Both the position numbers and the translations under genes were made by a program. The notes beneath the pieces were generated by a model, which made no database searches, was not told where the DNA came from, and saw nothing but the letters and a program-made list of their open reading frames with translations. This document shows, piece by piece, positions 18,375-27,710 of a stretch of 64,000 nt of DNA; position 1 is the stretch's first letter; each line of letters starts with the position of its first letter. This stretch comes from Sphingopyxis terrae subsp. terrae NBRC 15098 (GTDB lineage: Bacteria > Pseudomonadota > Alphaproteobacteria > Sphingomonadales > Sphingomonadaceae): NCBI RefSeq assembly GCF_001610975.1, contig NZ_CP013342.1, positions 2,551,001-2,615,000 on the forward strand, read 5' to 3'.

Positions 18375-19447
18375 GTTTCAACAGCTTCGGTCGCGTTCTG
18401 CGCTTCACCACCTGGGGTGAGAGCCACGGGCCGGCGCTCGGCGCGGTGGTCGATGGCTGTCCGCCGCGCCTCGCGCTGTCTGAAGCCGATCTTCAGCCTT
18501 GGCTCGACAAGCGCCGCCCGGGCCAGTCGCGGCACACGACGCAGCGGCAGGAGCCCGATCAGGTGCGCATCCTGTCGGGGGTGTTCGAGGGCAAGACCAC
18601 CGGCACGCCGATCAGCCTGATGATCGAGAATGTCGACCAGCGGTCGAAAGATTATGGGGAGATTGCCCAGGCCTATCGCCCCGGCCACGCCGATTATGCC
18701 TATGACGCCAAATATGGCATCCGCGACTATCGCGGCGGTGGCCGGTCGAGCGCGCGTGAGACCGCCGCGCGCGTCGCGGCCGGCGGGGTCGCGCGGCTGA
18801 TCCTGCCCGAGGTGCAGATCCATGCGTGGGTCGCCGAAATCGGCGGCGATGCGATCGACCCGGCGAACTTCGATCTCGAAGAGATTGATCGCAATCCCTT
18901 TTTCTGTCCCGACCCGGCCGCGGCGCAGCGCTGGGAAGGGCTGATGGACGCCGCGCGCAAGTCGGGCAGTTCGCTCGGCGCGGTAATCGAATGTGCCGCG
19001 AGCGGCGTTCCGGCGGGCTGGGGCGCGCCCATCTATGCCAAGCTCGATGCCGACCTCGCCTCTGCGATGATGGGTATCAATGCCGTCAAGGGCGTCGAAA
19101 TCGGTGCGGGCTTCGGCGCGGCGCGGCTGCGCGGCGAGGAAAATGCCGATCCGATGCGCCCCGCGAGCGACGGCAGCAACCGCCCCGATTTCCTCTCGAA
19201 CAATGCCGGCGGCATTGCGGGCGGCATCTCGACCGGCCAACCCGTCGTGGTGCGCGTCGCCTTCAAGCCGACCAGTTCGATCCTGACCCCTGTGCCGACG
19301 GTGAACAAGGCGGGCGAGGCGACCGACATCGTCACCAAGGGGCGCCACGATCCCTGCGTGGGTATCCGCGGTGCGCCGGTGGTCGAAGCGATGATGGCGC
19401 TCGTCCTCGCCGACCACAAGCTGCTCCAGCGCGCGCAGTGCGGATAG
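18371..19447 (+). CDS. aroC: Chorismate synthase
   Basis: Converts EPSP to chorismate using reduced FMN, the last step of the shikimate pathway. 358 residues. The signatures are [17 protein letters not shown] near the N-terminus, [29 protein letters not shown] and the late [17 protein letters not shown]. Overlaps the VOC gene by ATGA and is followed 7 bases later by an SLC13-type carrier. Confidence 0.97.
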   Translation: MSFNSFGRVLRFTTWGESHGPALGAVVDGCPPRLALSEADLQPWLDKRRPGQSRHTTQRQEPDQVRILSGVFEGKTTGTPISLMIENVDQRSKDYGEIAQAYRPGHADYAYDAKYGIRDYRGGGRSSARETAARVAAGGVARLILPEVQIHAWVAEIGGDAIDPANFDLEEIDRNPFFCPDPAAAQRWEGLMDAARKSGSSLGAVIECAASGVPAGWGAPIYAKLDADLASAMMGINAVKGVEIGAGFGAARLRGEENADPMRPASDGSNRPDFLSNNAGGIAGGISTGQPVVVRVAFKPTSSILTPVPTVNKAGEATDIVTKGRHDPCVGIRGAPVVEAMMALVLADHKLLQRAQCG

Positions 19448-19454
19448 TCGCCGA

Positions 19455-21245
19455 ATGATCGCCGCGGCGCAGGCCTTTATCGCCCAGCATCAGGCGATCA
19501 TCGGCCTTGTCGTACTCGCCCTGATGTTCGTCGGCTTCGTGATGGAGCGCTTCCCGGCGACCGTCGTCGCGATCCTCGGGACCTGCACCTTCCTCTTCCT
19601 CGGCATCCTGTCGGGCAAGGATCTTTTTTCGGTCTTTTCCAATTCGGCGCCGGTGACGATTGGCGCGATGTTCATCCTATCGGGCGCCTTGCTGCGCACC
19701 GGCACGCTCGACGCGATCGCGAACCGCATCATCGCCCGGGCGCAGCGACACCCGAAGCTGGCGCTCGCGGAGATGTTCTTCGGCGTCTATGTCGCCTCGG
19801 CCTTCCTCAACAACACGCCGGTCGTGGTCGTGATGATCCCGATCATGCTCAAGCTGGCGAGCGCGCTGGGGATCAGCGCCAAGCGGCTGCTGATGCCGCT
19901 GTCCTTCGTCTGCATCCTCGGCGGCACGACGACGCTCATCGGCACCTCGACCAACCTGCTCGTCGCCGCGGTGGCACAGGATAATGGCCTCGATCGCTTC
20001 GGCATCTTCACCATCACCCCGGTCGGGCTCGTTGCGGGGGTAGCGGGGACGCTGGCGCTGCTGCTGATCGCGCGCCGCTTTCTGCCCGACGATTCACCGT
20101 CGCAGATCGCGCTCAGCCAGGAACATCGCACCTTCCTCTCCGAAGTGCGCATCCTGAAGGACGGCAATCTGGTCGGGCGGCGTGTCGGCGACGTGCCCTT
20201 CGTCAAGCGCGCCAATGTGAAGCTCGTCGCGATGAAGCGCGGTGCGACGCTGCGCCGGTCGAACCTTGCCGACGATATATTGGAGCCCGACGACCGCCTC
20301 GTCCTGCGGCTTGAGCTTGCCGAACTCCTGTCGCTGCGCGCGAACAAGAATGTCGCTATCGGCCTGACCGCCGGGCACGACAATGCCGACCAGAATGACG
20401 AGGCGATTGTCGAGGCGATGATCGCCCCCAGCCACCCGGCGATCGGTCGCCGGCTGATCGAAATACCCTTTCTCTCGTCGCTTAAGGTCCGCATCCTCGG
20501 CATGGCGCGCTTTCGCAAGACGCCGGGCCCCGACCTCCCCAATGCGCGCGTTCAGGCGATCGATCGTGTGCTGGTAACGGGGCCGGCGGACCAGATCAAA
20601 CAGCTCTACGGCCATCCGCACCTCTATGGCGTGGGCTCGACCAGCGAGCGCGAGTTTCGCCGCAACAAGGCGCCGATCGCCATCGGCGCGCTCGTCGGCG
20701 TCATCCTGCTGGCGACCTTCAATGTCATGGACATCGGCGTCGCCGCGATCATCGGGGTCGGGCTGATCTTGGTGACGCGCTGCATCGACGCCGACGAGGC
20801 GTGGGATTCGATCGATGGCAATGTCCTTGTCCTGATCTTCGCGATGCTCGCGGTCGGGCTGGCGCTCGAAAATTCGGGTAGCGTCGAACTGGTCGTCGGC
20901 GAACTGACGCCGTTGCTGCGCAGCGTACCGCCGTGGGGGCTGGTCGTTGCGACCTATATCCTGTCGGTGCTGCTCACCGAAATCGTCACCAACAACGCGG
21001 TCGCCATTCTGGTGACGCCGCTGGCGATCGCGGTGGCGCGGCAATTGGGGGTCGATCCCTATCCGCTGGTGATCGCGGTCATGTTTGCCGCATCGGCCAG
21101 CTTCGCCACACCGATCGGCTATCAGACGAACACGCTGGTCTATGCGGCGGGCAATTACCGCTTCATCGATTTTTTCCGCGCGGGCATTCCGCTGACGCTT
21201 GCCGTCGGCGCCGCGACCTGCGCAGCCATTACTTTTCTTGTGTAG
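19455..21245 (+). CDS. SLC13/DASS-type permease with central TrkA-C (RCK-C) domains
   Basis: 596 residues. Two membrane halves of about five or six helices each flank a cytoplasmic region (about residues 215-400) resembling two TrkA-C domains (LVGRRVGDVPF and IGRRLIEIPFLSS). The family motif appears twice: SAFLNNTPVVVVMIPIM and TEIVTNNAVAILVTPLA, each followed by GTSTNLL or IGYQTNTLV. Relatives move sulfate, dicarboxylates or other anions with sodium. The TrkA-C domains suggest nucleotide or ligand control, which is inference. Confidence 0.87.
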   Translation: MIAAAQAFIAQHQAIIGLVVLALMFVGFVMERFPATVVAILGTCTFLFLGILSGKDLFSVFSNSAPVTIGAMFILSGALLRTGTLDAIANRIIARAQRHPKLALAEMFFGVYVASAFLNNTPVVVVMIPIMLKLASALGISAKRLLMPLSFVCILGGTTTLIGTSTNLLVAAVAQDNGLDRFGIFTITPVGLVAGVAGTLALLLIARRFLPDDSPSQIALSQEHRTFLSEVRILKDGNLVGRRVGDVPFVKRANVKLVAMKRGATLRRSNLADDILEPDDRLVLRLELAELLSLRANKNVAIGLTAGHDNADQNDEAIVEAMIAPSHPAIGRRLIEIPFLSSLKVRILGMARFRKTPGPDLPNARVQAIDRVLVTGPADQIKQLYGHPHLYGVGSTSEREFRRNKAPIAIGALVGVILLATFNVMDIGVAAIIGVGLILVTRCIDADEAWDSIDGNVLVLIFAMLAVGLALENSGSVELVVGELTPLLRSVPPWGLVVATYILSVLLTEIVTNNAVAILVTPLAIAVARQLGVDPYPLVIAVMFAASASFATPIGYQTNTLVYAAGNYRFIDFFRAGIPLTLAVGAATCAAITFLV

Positions 21246-21336
21246 GCTCTGAAGATTCTGGCGATTGCTCCGCGGGCACCGGGCTGTTAGGCCCCCCATT
21301 TACATTCGGCGGGGACCGGAACAGGGGAGCGAATTG

Positions 21337-22689
21337 ATGGCGAAACGCCTCACAATTTACATTTTGATCGGCATGGTTCTGGGGGTCGTCGCCGGCTATC
21401 TGGTGCGCGTTATGGTGCCCGCGGGCAGCGAGGCCTTCGATAATTGGCTGCGCGGCTTTTCGATGCTCGCCAATATTTTCCTCAATCTGATCAAGATGCT
21501 GGTTGCGCCGCTGATCCTGGGCACGCTTATCGCGGGGATCGCGCATATGGGCGACAGCTCGGCGCTCGGCCGCATCGGGGTCCGCGCCATTTCGTGGTTC
21601 ATCATCGCCAGCTTGATCTCGATCAGCCTCGGCCTGATCATGGTCAATGTGCTCGAACCGGGCGCCGGGCTGCATCTGACCGTCGGCGCCCATTCGGCGG
21701 CCGAAGTCGGCGAGGTCAAGAAACTCGACCTGTTCGAATTCGTCGAACATATCTTTCCCAAGAATATCGTCGCCGCGATGGGCGAAAATAACGTCCTCCA
21801 GATTCTGGTCTTTGCGCTGTTCGCGGGCGTCGGCCTGTCGGCGATCGGCGAGAAGGGCGCGCCGCTCGTCCGCGGGGCCGAGGCGCTTGCCGAGCTGATG
21901 CTCCAGATCACCGGCTATGTCATGCGCCTCGCGCCGCTCGCGGTGTTCGGCGCGCTCGCCAAGGTGGTGGCGCAATATGGGCTCGGCATCCTTGCGACCT
22001 ACGCCGAACTGCTCACCGAATTCTACATGTCGCTCGTCGTGCTGTGGGCGCTGCTGCTCGGCATCGGGGCGATCTTCCTCGGCAAGCGGATCGTCGAACT
22101 GATCCGCTATATCCGCGAACCGATCCTGATCGCCTTCTCGACCGCCTCATCCGAAGCCGCGATGCCGAAGCTGTTCGAACAGCTCGACCGCTTCGGGGTT
22201 CCGCGCCGCATCTCGGGCTTCGTGCTGCCGCTCGGCTACAGCTTCAACCTCGACGGATCGATGATGTACGCCAGCTTCGCGACCATCTTCATCGCGCAGG
22301 CCTATGGCATCGAACTGTCGATCACGACGCAGATCCTGATCCTGCTGACGCTGATGGTGTCGTCGAAGGGGATTGCCGCGGTGCCGCGCGCCAGCCTGGT
22401 CGTCATCACCGCGACGCTCGCCATGTTCGATCTTCCGGTCGAGGGGGTCGCGCTCGTCTTCGCGATCGACCAGTTCCTCGACATGGGGCGCACCGCGACC
22501 AACGTCGTCGGCAATGCGGTGGCGACCAGCGTCATCACCAAATGGGAAGGCATGCTGGAGGTCGAGGATCCGGCGTTCGACGACCGTCCGCATGCGCCGG
22601 CGCATACGTCGCATCACGGGATGCGGGGGCTGGACCTTCAGGAAGATATGGTCGAGGATAGGACCACGCCCCCGGCCGACCGCGCCTGA
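21337..22689 (+). CDS. Dicarboxylate/amino acid:cation symporter (DAACS), first paralog
   Basis: 450 residues, GltP/DctA fold: about eight helices and two re-entrant hairpins. The serine-rich hairpin AFSTASSEAAMPKLFEQLD, the SFNLDGSMMYASFATIFIAQAYG segment and AIDQFLDMGRTATNVVGNAVAT are diagnostic. The inner-membrane carrier takes up C4-dicarboxylates or acidic amino acids with cations. The tail is hydrophilic and His-rich (HAPAHTSHHG). Start ATG 21337. It is followed 50 bases on by a second, diverged family member. Confidence 0.9.
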   Translation: MAKRLTIYILIGMVLGVVAGYLVRVMVPAGSEAFDNWLRGFSMLANIFLNLIKMLVAPLILGTLIAGIAHMGDSSALGRIGVRAISWFIIASLISISLGLIMVNVLEPGAGLHLTVGAHSAAEVGEVKKLDLFEFVEHIFPKNIVAAMGENNVLQILVFALFAGVGLSAIGEKGAPLVRGAEALAELMLQITGYVMRLAPLAVFGALAKVVAQYGLGILATYAELLTEFYMSLVVLWALLLGIGAIFLGKRIVELIRYIREPILIAFSTASSEAAMPKLFEQLDRFGVPRRISGFVLPLGYSFNLDGSMMYASFATIFIAQAYGIELSITTQILILLTLMVSSKGIAAVPRASLVVITATLAMFDLPVEGVALVFAIDQFLDMGRTATNVVGNAVATSVITKWEGMLEVEDPAFDDRPHAPAHTSHHGMRGLDLQEDMVEDRTTPPADRA

Positions 22690-22739
22690 CGCCCAGCTTT
22701 TCGGCCGCTCCCACCCACGGGCGCGCAAGGAGCTGAGCC

Positions 22740-24059
22740 ATGACCGAAACCAAAGCCCCGCCCGGCGGGGATGAGGAGGCGCGCGCCAAGCAATTGCAAT
22801 GGCGTATGCTGTTCGGTTTCGTCGGTGGCCTGATTGCCGGACTTGCCGCCCATTATGGTGCGGCGGGCGCCGGCTGGGTCGACAGTGCAACGACTTACGT
22901 CACCGGTCCGATCGGCCAGATTTTCCTGCGCCTGCTGTTCATGCTCGTGATCCCGCTGCTGGTGTCGGCGCTGATCGTTGGTGTCGCCGAAATGGGCGAG
23001 ATGCGGGCGTTGAAATCGGTGGGCATCCGGACGCTGCTCTACACGGTCGTCGTCTCGTCGATTGCCGTCGCGATCAGCCTGCTGCTCGTCAATCTAATCC
23101 AGCCCGGGGCGGGGGTCGATCCGGCGCTGGCCCGGAATCTGATCGCCGAGGGCGCCGAAGGCGCCAGGGCGATTACCGACCGCGCGGGCGAGGCGAAGTT
23201 GGGGATGGATGCGCTCGTTGCGATCGTGCCGAGCAATTTCATCGGCGCGATGAGCGAGAATGATGTGCTCGCCGTGATGTTCTTCGCACTCTTTTTCGGT
23301 ATTGGCCTGATGCTCGTCCGGACGCCGCAGACGGCGGCCCTCAAGACCGCGATCGAGGGCGTGTTCGAAGTGTCGATGAAGCTGATCGGCCTCGTCATCC
23401 GGCTCGCACCGATCGCCATCTTCTGTTTCATGTTCAATCTTGCCGCCCAGTTCGGCTGGGATCTGATGGTGCGCCTGTCGGCTTATGTCGGGGTCGTGCT
23501 GCTGGCGCTCGGGCTCCAGATGTTCATCGTCTTTCCGGTGATGTTGCGGCTGCTTGCGAACAAGTCGCCGACGGCCTTCTTCCGTCAGACGCAGGAAGCG
23601 TTCGTGATGGCGTTCGCGACATCGTCGTCGAACGCGACGCTGCCCACCGCGCTGCGCGTTGCGCACGACCGGCTGCGCCTGCCCGACCAAGTGGCGCGCT
23701 TCGTGCTGACGCTCGGCGCTACCGCAAACCAGAACGGCACCGCCATGTTCGAAGGCGTGACCGTGATCTTTCTTGCGCAATTCTTCGGCATCGACCTGAC
23801 ACTTCAGCAGCAGCTGATGGTGATGCTCGTCTGCATCCTCGGCGGTATCGGCACCGCGGGGGTACCGGCGGGGTCGCTGCCGGTGATCGCGCTCATCCTC
23901 GCCTCGGTCGGGGTGCCGCCCGAAGGGATCGGCCTCGTGCTCGGCGTGGACCGCTTCCTCGACATGTGCCGCACGACGCTCAACGTGATCGGCGACCTCG
24001 TTGCGGCGACCGTGGTGTCGGCGGGCACGAAGGACGAAGCGCGGCCATCACCCGCCTGA
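22740..24059 (+). CDS. Dicarboxylate/amino acid:cation symporter (DAACS), second paralog
   Basis: 439 residues of the same fold as its neighbour. Here the hairpin reads AFATSSSNATLPTALRVAHD and the substrate/cation motif ATANQNGTAMFEGVTVIFLAQ, closer to the glutamate/aspartate carriers than the NLDGS version of the first paralog. GVDRFLDMCRTTLNVIGDLVAAT closes the core. The different motifs suggest a different substrate range from the adjacent gene. AAGGAG stands upstream of the ATG. Ends 24 bases from the convergent lipoprotein gene. Confidence 0.9.
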   Translation: MTETKAPPGGDEEARAKQLQWRMLFGFVGGLIAGLAAHYGAAGAGWVDSATTYVTGPIGQIFLRLLFMLVIPLLVSALIVGVAEMGEMRALKSVGIRTLLYTVVVSSIAVAISLLLVNLIQPGAGVDPALARNLIAEGAEGARAITDRAGEAKLGMDALVAIVPSNFIGAMSENDVLAVMFFALFFGIGLMLVRTPQTAALKTAIEGVFEVSMKLIGLVIRLAPIAIFCFMFNLAAQFGWDLMVRLSAYVGVVLLALGLQMFIVFPVMLRLLANKSPTAFFRQTQEAFVMAFATSSSNATLPTALRVAHDRLRLPDQVARFVLTLGATANQNGTAMFEGVTVIFLAQFFGIDLTLQQQLMVMLVCILGGIGTAGVPAGSLPVIALILASVGVPPEGIGLVLGVDRFLDMCRTTLNVIGDLVAATVVSAGTKDEARPSPA

Positions 24060-24083
24060 TCGGGGCCGGCAGCCCGGCATCGG

Positions 24084-24992
24084 TCAGTTTTCGCGAACGT
24101 GTCCGGACCGGTCGCCACGGCTCCGGCGCGGTGCATCGCCTGTGGGACGCGTCGGCGGCGGTGCGCTTACCGCAGGCGGCCGCGGGGGCGGCGTCCGCAA
24201 GGCAGGTGAAGGTCGCTGCGGAGCCGGGGTCGTGCGGTTGGCAGGCGGCGCGGTCACAACCGGAGACAAGCGTTGCCTGCTTCCTGTCCATTCGCCCGTA
24301 GGCGCCGGTCGCGTGCGGATTACACCCGGGCCACCCGCGGGGCGCCGCGGTACAGTGAATTGATCGCCAGGCTCTGTCGTCGGGGGGCTGCCCACCGGCG
24401 GACGCGGGCGGATGACGCCCGGACCGCGATCGGGGCGTCCGGGGTTGCCGCTGGTCGGCGGGGTACCGGCGCCGGGCCGACCGCCGGGCGGGCGCGTCCC
24501 ATGCTGGCCATGCTGGCCGTCGCCGTCCCGATCATGCCCCTGCCAACCGCCGGGGCGATGGGGGCGTCCACCGTGATCGCCGCCGCTCGACGGCGGGCGG
24601 CCTTGCCAGTGGCCGTCGCCGCGGTCGCCGCGATGCTTCCACCAGGCGCGGCGCCCGCCCCAATAGTTCAGATACTGGCCGCGCAGCGGGTAGCGGTTGC
24701 GATAATTGTCGAACATCCACATGCCGTAGCCGGGGTAATAATAATTGTCGTACCAGCCGCCGCCGAAACCGATCTGGACGAAGCCGCCGCTATAGTCGGT
24801 CGGATCGTAACAGTCGTAGCCATAGCCGTCCGAATAGGCATAGGGATGATAATCATAATAGTCGTTCGCGCAGACCCCCGCCGAGGCATAGCTCGGGCCA
24901 TAGAGATCGCCGTCATAGTAGCAGCCGCCGAGCGTCGCGGTGGCGAGAGCGCCGAGCGCGAGGGAGAGGGGCTTTTTGAGGCTGTTGGGCAT
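24084..24992 (-). CDS. Putative lipoprotein with Tyr/Asp-rich and Pro/Arg-rich regions
   Basis: 302 residues starting at MPNSLKKPLSLALGALATATLGGC, with a lipobox cysteine at residue 24, so probably lipidated and outside the inner membrane. Residues 25-110 are very rich in Tyr, Asp and Gly (YDYHPYAYSDGYGYDCYD). Beyond about 130 the chain is low-complexity Gly/His/Asp then Pro/Arg/Thr. AAGGAAGG precedes ATG 24992. No enzyme motif is visible. It could be a cell-surface or envelope-coating protein. A longer start at 25049 would bury the lipobox and is less likely. Confidence 0.7.
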   Translation of the reverse strand: MPNSLKKPLSLALGALATATLGGCYYDGDLYGPSYASAGVCANDYYDYHPYAYSDGYGYDCYDPTDYSGGFVQIGFGGGWYDNYYYPGYGMWMFDNYRNRYPLRGQYLNYWGGRRAWWKHRGDRGDGHWQGRPPSSGGDHGGRPHRPGGWQGHDRDGDGQHGQHGTRPPGGRPGAGTPPTSGNPGRPDRGPGVIRPRPPVGSPPTTEPGDQFTVPRRPAGGPGVIRTRPAPTGEWTGSRQRLSPVVTAPPANRTTPAPQRPSPALRTPPPRPPAVSAPPPTRPTGDAPRRSRGDRSGHVREN

Positions 24993-25096
24993 GATGCCAT
25001 CCTTCCTTGGCGCCGCGATGGAGGCGCCATATCGGAATCGAAACTGCACGAAGCGAGTTGAATTTGCGGTGAATGGTCGCCGCCGCCGGAATAAGA

Positions 25097-25120
25097 CTTA
25101 CTTGCAACAATGTCAGTAAG
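25097..25120. promoter_or_regulatory. Inverted repeat upstream of P450 gene, candidate operator
   Basis: CTTACT at 25097-25102 and AGTAAG at 25115-25120 face each other across 12 bases. TTGCAA (25102-25107) and GATAGT (25123-25128) could be weak -35 and -10 elements overlapping the site. It lies 46 bases before the P450 start and 105 bases from the divergent lipoprotein start. No regulator gene is adjacent, so this is only a candidate. Confidence 0.3.
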
Positions 25121-25165
25121 CCGATAGTCTGCGCCGACATCGGACAAAATGAAGGATTTGCCGCG

Positions 25166-26557
25166 ATGAATGCCCCCACGACGATCGAATGGTCGGAACG
25201 CCGCTTCGGACCCGAGACCGCGCACTGGATGCCGCGTAACGCGGAGACCGCGCTCGATCATATTCCCGGCGACGACGGGATTCCCGTGCTCGGCACGACG
25301 CTGGCGCAGCTCAAGGATCCGGTCGGCTTCACCAACCGCATGGTCGCGCAGCACGGCAAGGTCTATCGCGCCAAAAGCTTCGGCGGCCGCGGCGTGTCGC
25401 TCGTCGGGCCCGAAGCGAACGAGCTTGTCCTGTTCGATCGCGAAAAGATCTTCTCGTCCGAACAGGGGTGGGGGCCGGTGCTCAACCTCCTGTTCCCGCG
25501 CGGCTTGATGCTGATGGACTTCGAAAAGCATCGCGCCGACCGCAAGACGCTGTCGGTCGCCTTCAAGCCCGAACCGATGCGGCATTATGCCGGCGCACTG
25601 AACGAGGGTATCGGCAGCCGCATCGGCGCATGGAGCGGCAAGAGCTTCAAATTCTATCCGGCGATCAAACAGCTGACGCTCGACCTGGCCGCGACGAGCT
25701 TTCTCGGCATCCCCTGGGGGCCGGAGGCGGAACGGATCAACAAGGCGTTCGTCGACATGGTGCAGGCGTCGATCGGCATCATACGCGTGCCGATGCCCTT
25801 CACCGCCATGGGCCGCGGGGTCGCCGGGCGCAAATTCCTCGTCGATTATTTCACGCGACTGGTGCCCGAACGCCGGGCATCGGAAGGCGAGGATATTTTC
25901 ACCCAAATCTGTCACGCCAAGGACGATGACGGCGAATATCTCAGCGTCGAGGCGATCGTCGACCACATGAACTTCCTGATGATGGCGGCGCATGACACCA
26001 TCACCAGTTCGATCACCTCGCTCGTCTGGCTGCTCGCCCGGCATCCCGAATGGCAGGACCGGCTGCGCGACGAAATGCTGTCCGTCGCGCCGGCGGGCGA
26101 GGGTGTAGGGCACAACAGCCTCGGCGAGCTTGAACTGACCGAAATGGCGTTCAAGGAAGCGTTGCGACTGATCCCGCCGGTGCCCGCCATCCCGCGCCGC
26201 GCGCTCCGGGATTTCGAATTCGGCGGCTACCATATTCCCGCCGGCACCAATGTCGGGATCAACCCGAGCTATACGCATATGATGGCCGAATATTGGCCGG
26301 ACCCCGAACGCTTCGACCCGCTGCGCTTCGCGCCCGAAGCGGTGCGGGGTCGCCACAAATATGCATGGGTTCCTTTCGGCGGCGGCGCGCATATGTGTCT
26401 GGGGCTGCACTTCGCCTATATGCAGGCGAAAATCTTCTTCCACCATGTGCTGACGACGCATCGCATCCGTATCGCCGACGGCTATGCCCCCGACTGGCAC
26501 ATGTGGCCGATCCCGCGCCCGAAAGACGGGCTGACGGTCACCTTCGACCCGCTCTGA
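25166..26557 (+). CDS. Cytochrome P450
   Basis: 463 residues, soluble bacterial type with no membrane anchor. The haem-binding loop is FGGGAHMCLG with thiolate C411; the I-helix oxygen-activation motif is MAAHDTITSS (about residue 273); the K-helix ExxR is KEALR, and RFDPLRF is the meander. Sequence around the haem (LHFAYMQAKIFFHHVL) resembles the CYP51/CYP26-like group more than CYP101 types. ATG 25166 is chosen because GAAGGA precedes it; an ATG at 25073 lacks one. No ferredoxin or reductase gene lies nearby. The substrate is unknown. Confidence 0.92.
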   Translation: MNAPTTIEWSERRFGPETAHWMPRNAETALDHIPGDDGIPVLGTTLAQLKDPVGFTNRMVAQHGKVYRAKSFGGRGVSLVGPEANELVLFDREKIFSSEQGWGPVLNLLFPRGLMLMDFEKHRADRKTLSVAFKPEPMRHYAGALNEGIGSRIGAWSGKSFKFYPAIKQLTLDLAATSFLGIPWGPEAERINKAFVDMVQASIGIIRVPMPFTAMGRGVAGRKFLVDYFTRLVPERRASEGEDIFTQICHAKDDDGEYLSVEAIVDHMNFLMMAAHDTITSSITSLVWLLARHPEWQDRLRDEMLSVAPAGEGVGHNSLGELELTEMAFKEALRLIPPVPAIPRRALRDFEFGGYHIPAGTNVGINPSYTHMMAEYWPDPERFDPLRFAPEAVRGRHKYAWVPFGGGAHMCLGLHFAYMQAKIFFHHVLTTHRIRIADGYAPDWHMWPIPRPKDGLTVTFDPL

Positions 26558-26576
26558 TCTTGCTCCGCAGGGCGCG

Positions 26577-27311
26577 GTGCCCCACCCTGCGGTAGTGACA
26601 GCTTTCCGCACCTACCTTGTCCGCTTCTGCGTGATGATTTTGCTCAGCATCGTTGCAATTCGCGCGATGATGTGGCTGCGCGCGCATCCCGAACATGATC
26701 CCTTTGCGCCCTTCGACCTCGCGCAGCCGAGGGGCTGGGCAACGCATCGTAAGCTCGTGCGGCTGGCGGGCGAGGATGAGGCCTGTTTTGCGGTGTTCGA
26801 CCGCGCGGGCGAGCGATACGCGCGGCGCCCTGCGGTCGGCGAGGGGCAATGCCTTGCGAGCCAGCGCATGATCCTCGCCGGCAATCGCCTTGTCCCCTCG
26901 ATGCGTCCCGCGAACGCCGCACCCGGCTGCGCCATGACCGCGGCGCTGGCGCTATGGACGCGCGATGTGGTTCAGCCCGCGGCGCAGGATCATTTCGGAC
27001 AGAAGGTTGTCGGCCTTGAAAATCTGGGCAGCTATAATTGCCGCAAAATTGCCGGGCGACGGGCGCAAAGCGAACATTCGACCGCCAATGCAATCGACAT
27101 TTCGGCCTTCATCCTTGCTGACGGGACGCGTGTGGCGCTGCGTGCCGACTGGGACGATCGCGGTGCGAAAGGAGCTTTCCTGCACGCGGTGCGCGATCGG
27201 TCGTGCGGGCTGTTCAGTACGCTGCTGTCGCCCGATTATAATCGGGCGCACGCCGACCATTTCCACCTCGATATGGCGGCGCGGACGGCGGGGTGGACGG
27301 TCTGCCGCTAG
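26577..27311 (+). CDS. Extensin-like C-terminal domain protein
   Basis: 244 residues from a possible GTG at 26577; an ATG at 26634 inside the N-terminal helix is an alternative. A membrane helix (VRFCVMILLSIVAIRAMMWL) anchors it, then a domain with the family motifs AAPGCAMTAALALWTRDVV, LGSYNCRKIAGR, SEHSTANAIDISAF and HADHFHLD. The His/Asp/Cys set resembles peptidoglycan LAS-type peptidases, so a wall-modifying function is inferred. Disulfides are likely. Faces the suf operon. Confidence 0.82.
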   Translation: MPHPAVVTAFRTYLVRFCVMILLSIVAIRAMMWLRAHPEHDPFAPFDLAQPRGWATHRKLVRLAGEDEACFAVFDRAGERYARRPAVGEGQCLASQRMILAGNRLVPSMRPANAAPGCAMTAALALWTRDVVQPAAQDHFGQKVVGLENLGSYNCRKIAGRRAQSEHSTANAIDISAFILADGTRVALRADWDDRGAKGAFLHAVRDRSCGLFSTLLSPDYNRAHADHFHLDMAARTAGWTVCR

Positions 27312-27335
27312 GGTCCCTGACCCTAAGATCGACCG

Positions 27336-27710
27336 TCAGACCGTAAAGCTCTCGCCGCAGCCGCACGCGCCCTTGGCGTTGGGGTTCTCGAATACGAAAC
27401 CCGCTGCGAAATCATCCTCTACCCAGTCCATGGTGCTGCCGATCAGATAGAGCACCGATGCGCCGTCGATGTAAAACACGCCGCCGGGCGTTTCGATCTT
27501 CTCGTCGAATTTCTGCTCTTCGGTCACATAGTCGACCGAATAGGCAAGGCCTGAACAGCCGCGCCGCGGCGTCGACAGCCTGACCCCGATCGCGCCGTCG
27601 GGCGCGGCCGCCATCAGCTTTGCGATGCGCGCTTCGGCGCCGGGCGTCAGCGTGACGGCGGCGGGGCGGGCTGTCCGCGTCTTCTCGGGTGTCTTGGCTT
27701 CAGTCATCAC
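27336..27710 (-). CDS. sufA: A-type iron-sulfur carrier
   Basis: 124 residues; an A-type carrier that passes Fe-S clusters from the SufBCD scaffold to apoproteins. The three ligand cysteines are C52 (RRGCSGLAYSVD), C116 and C118 (KGACGCGESF). It is last in the suf operon and its start overlaps the sufT stop (ATGA). A 20-residue Thr/Lys/Ala-rich N-terminal extension precedes the domain. ErpA-like activity cannot be distinguished by sequence. Confidence 0.92.
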   Translation of the reverse strand: MMTEAKTPEKTRTARPAAVTLTPGAEARIAKLMAAAPDGAIGVRLSTPRRGCSGLAYSVDYVTEEQKFDEKIETPGGVFYIDGASVLYLIGSTMDWVEDDFAAGFVFENPNAKGACGCGESFTV

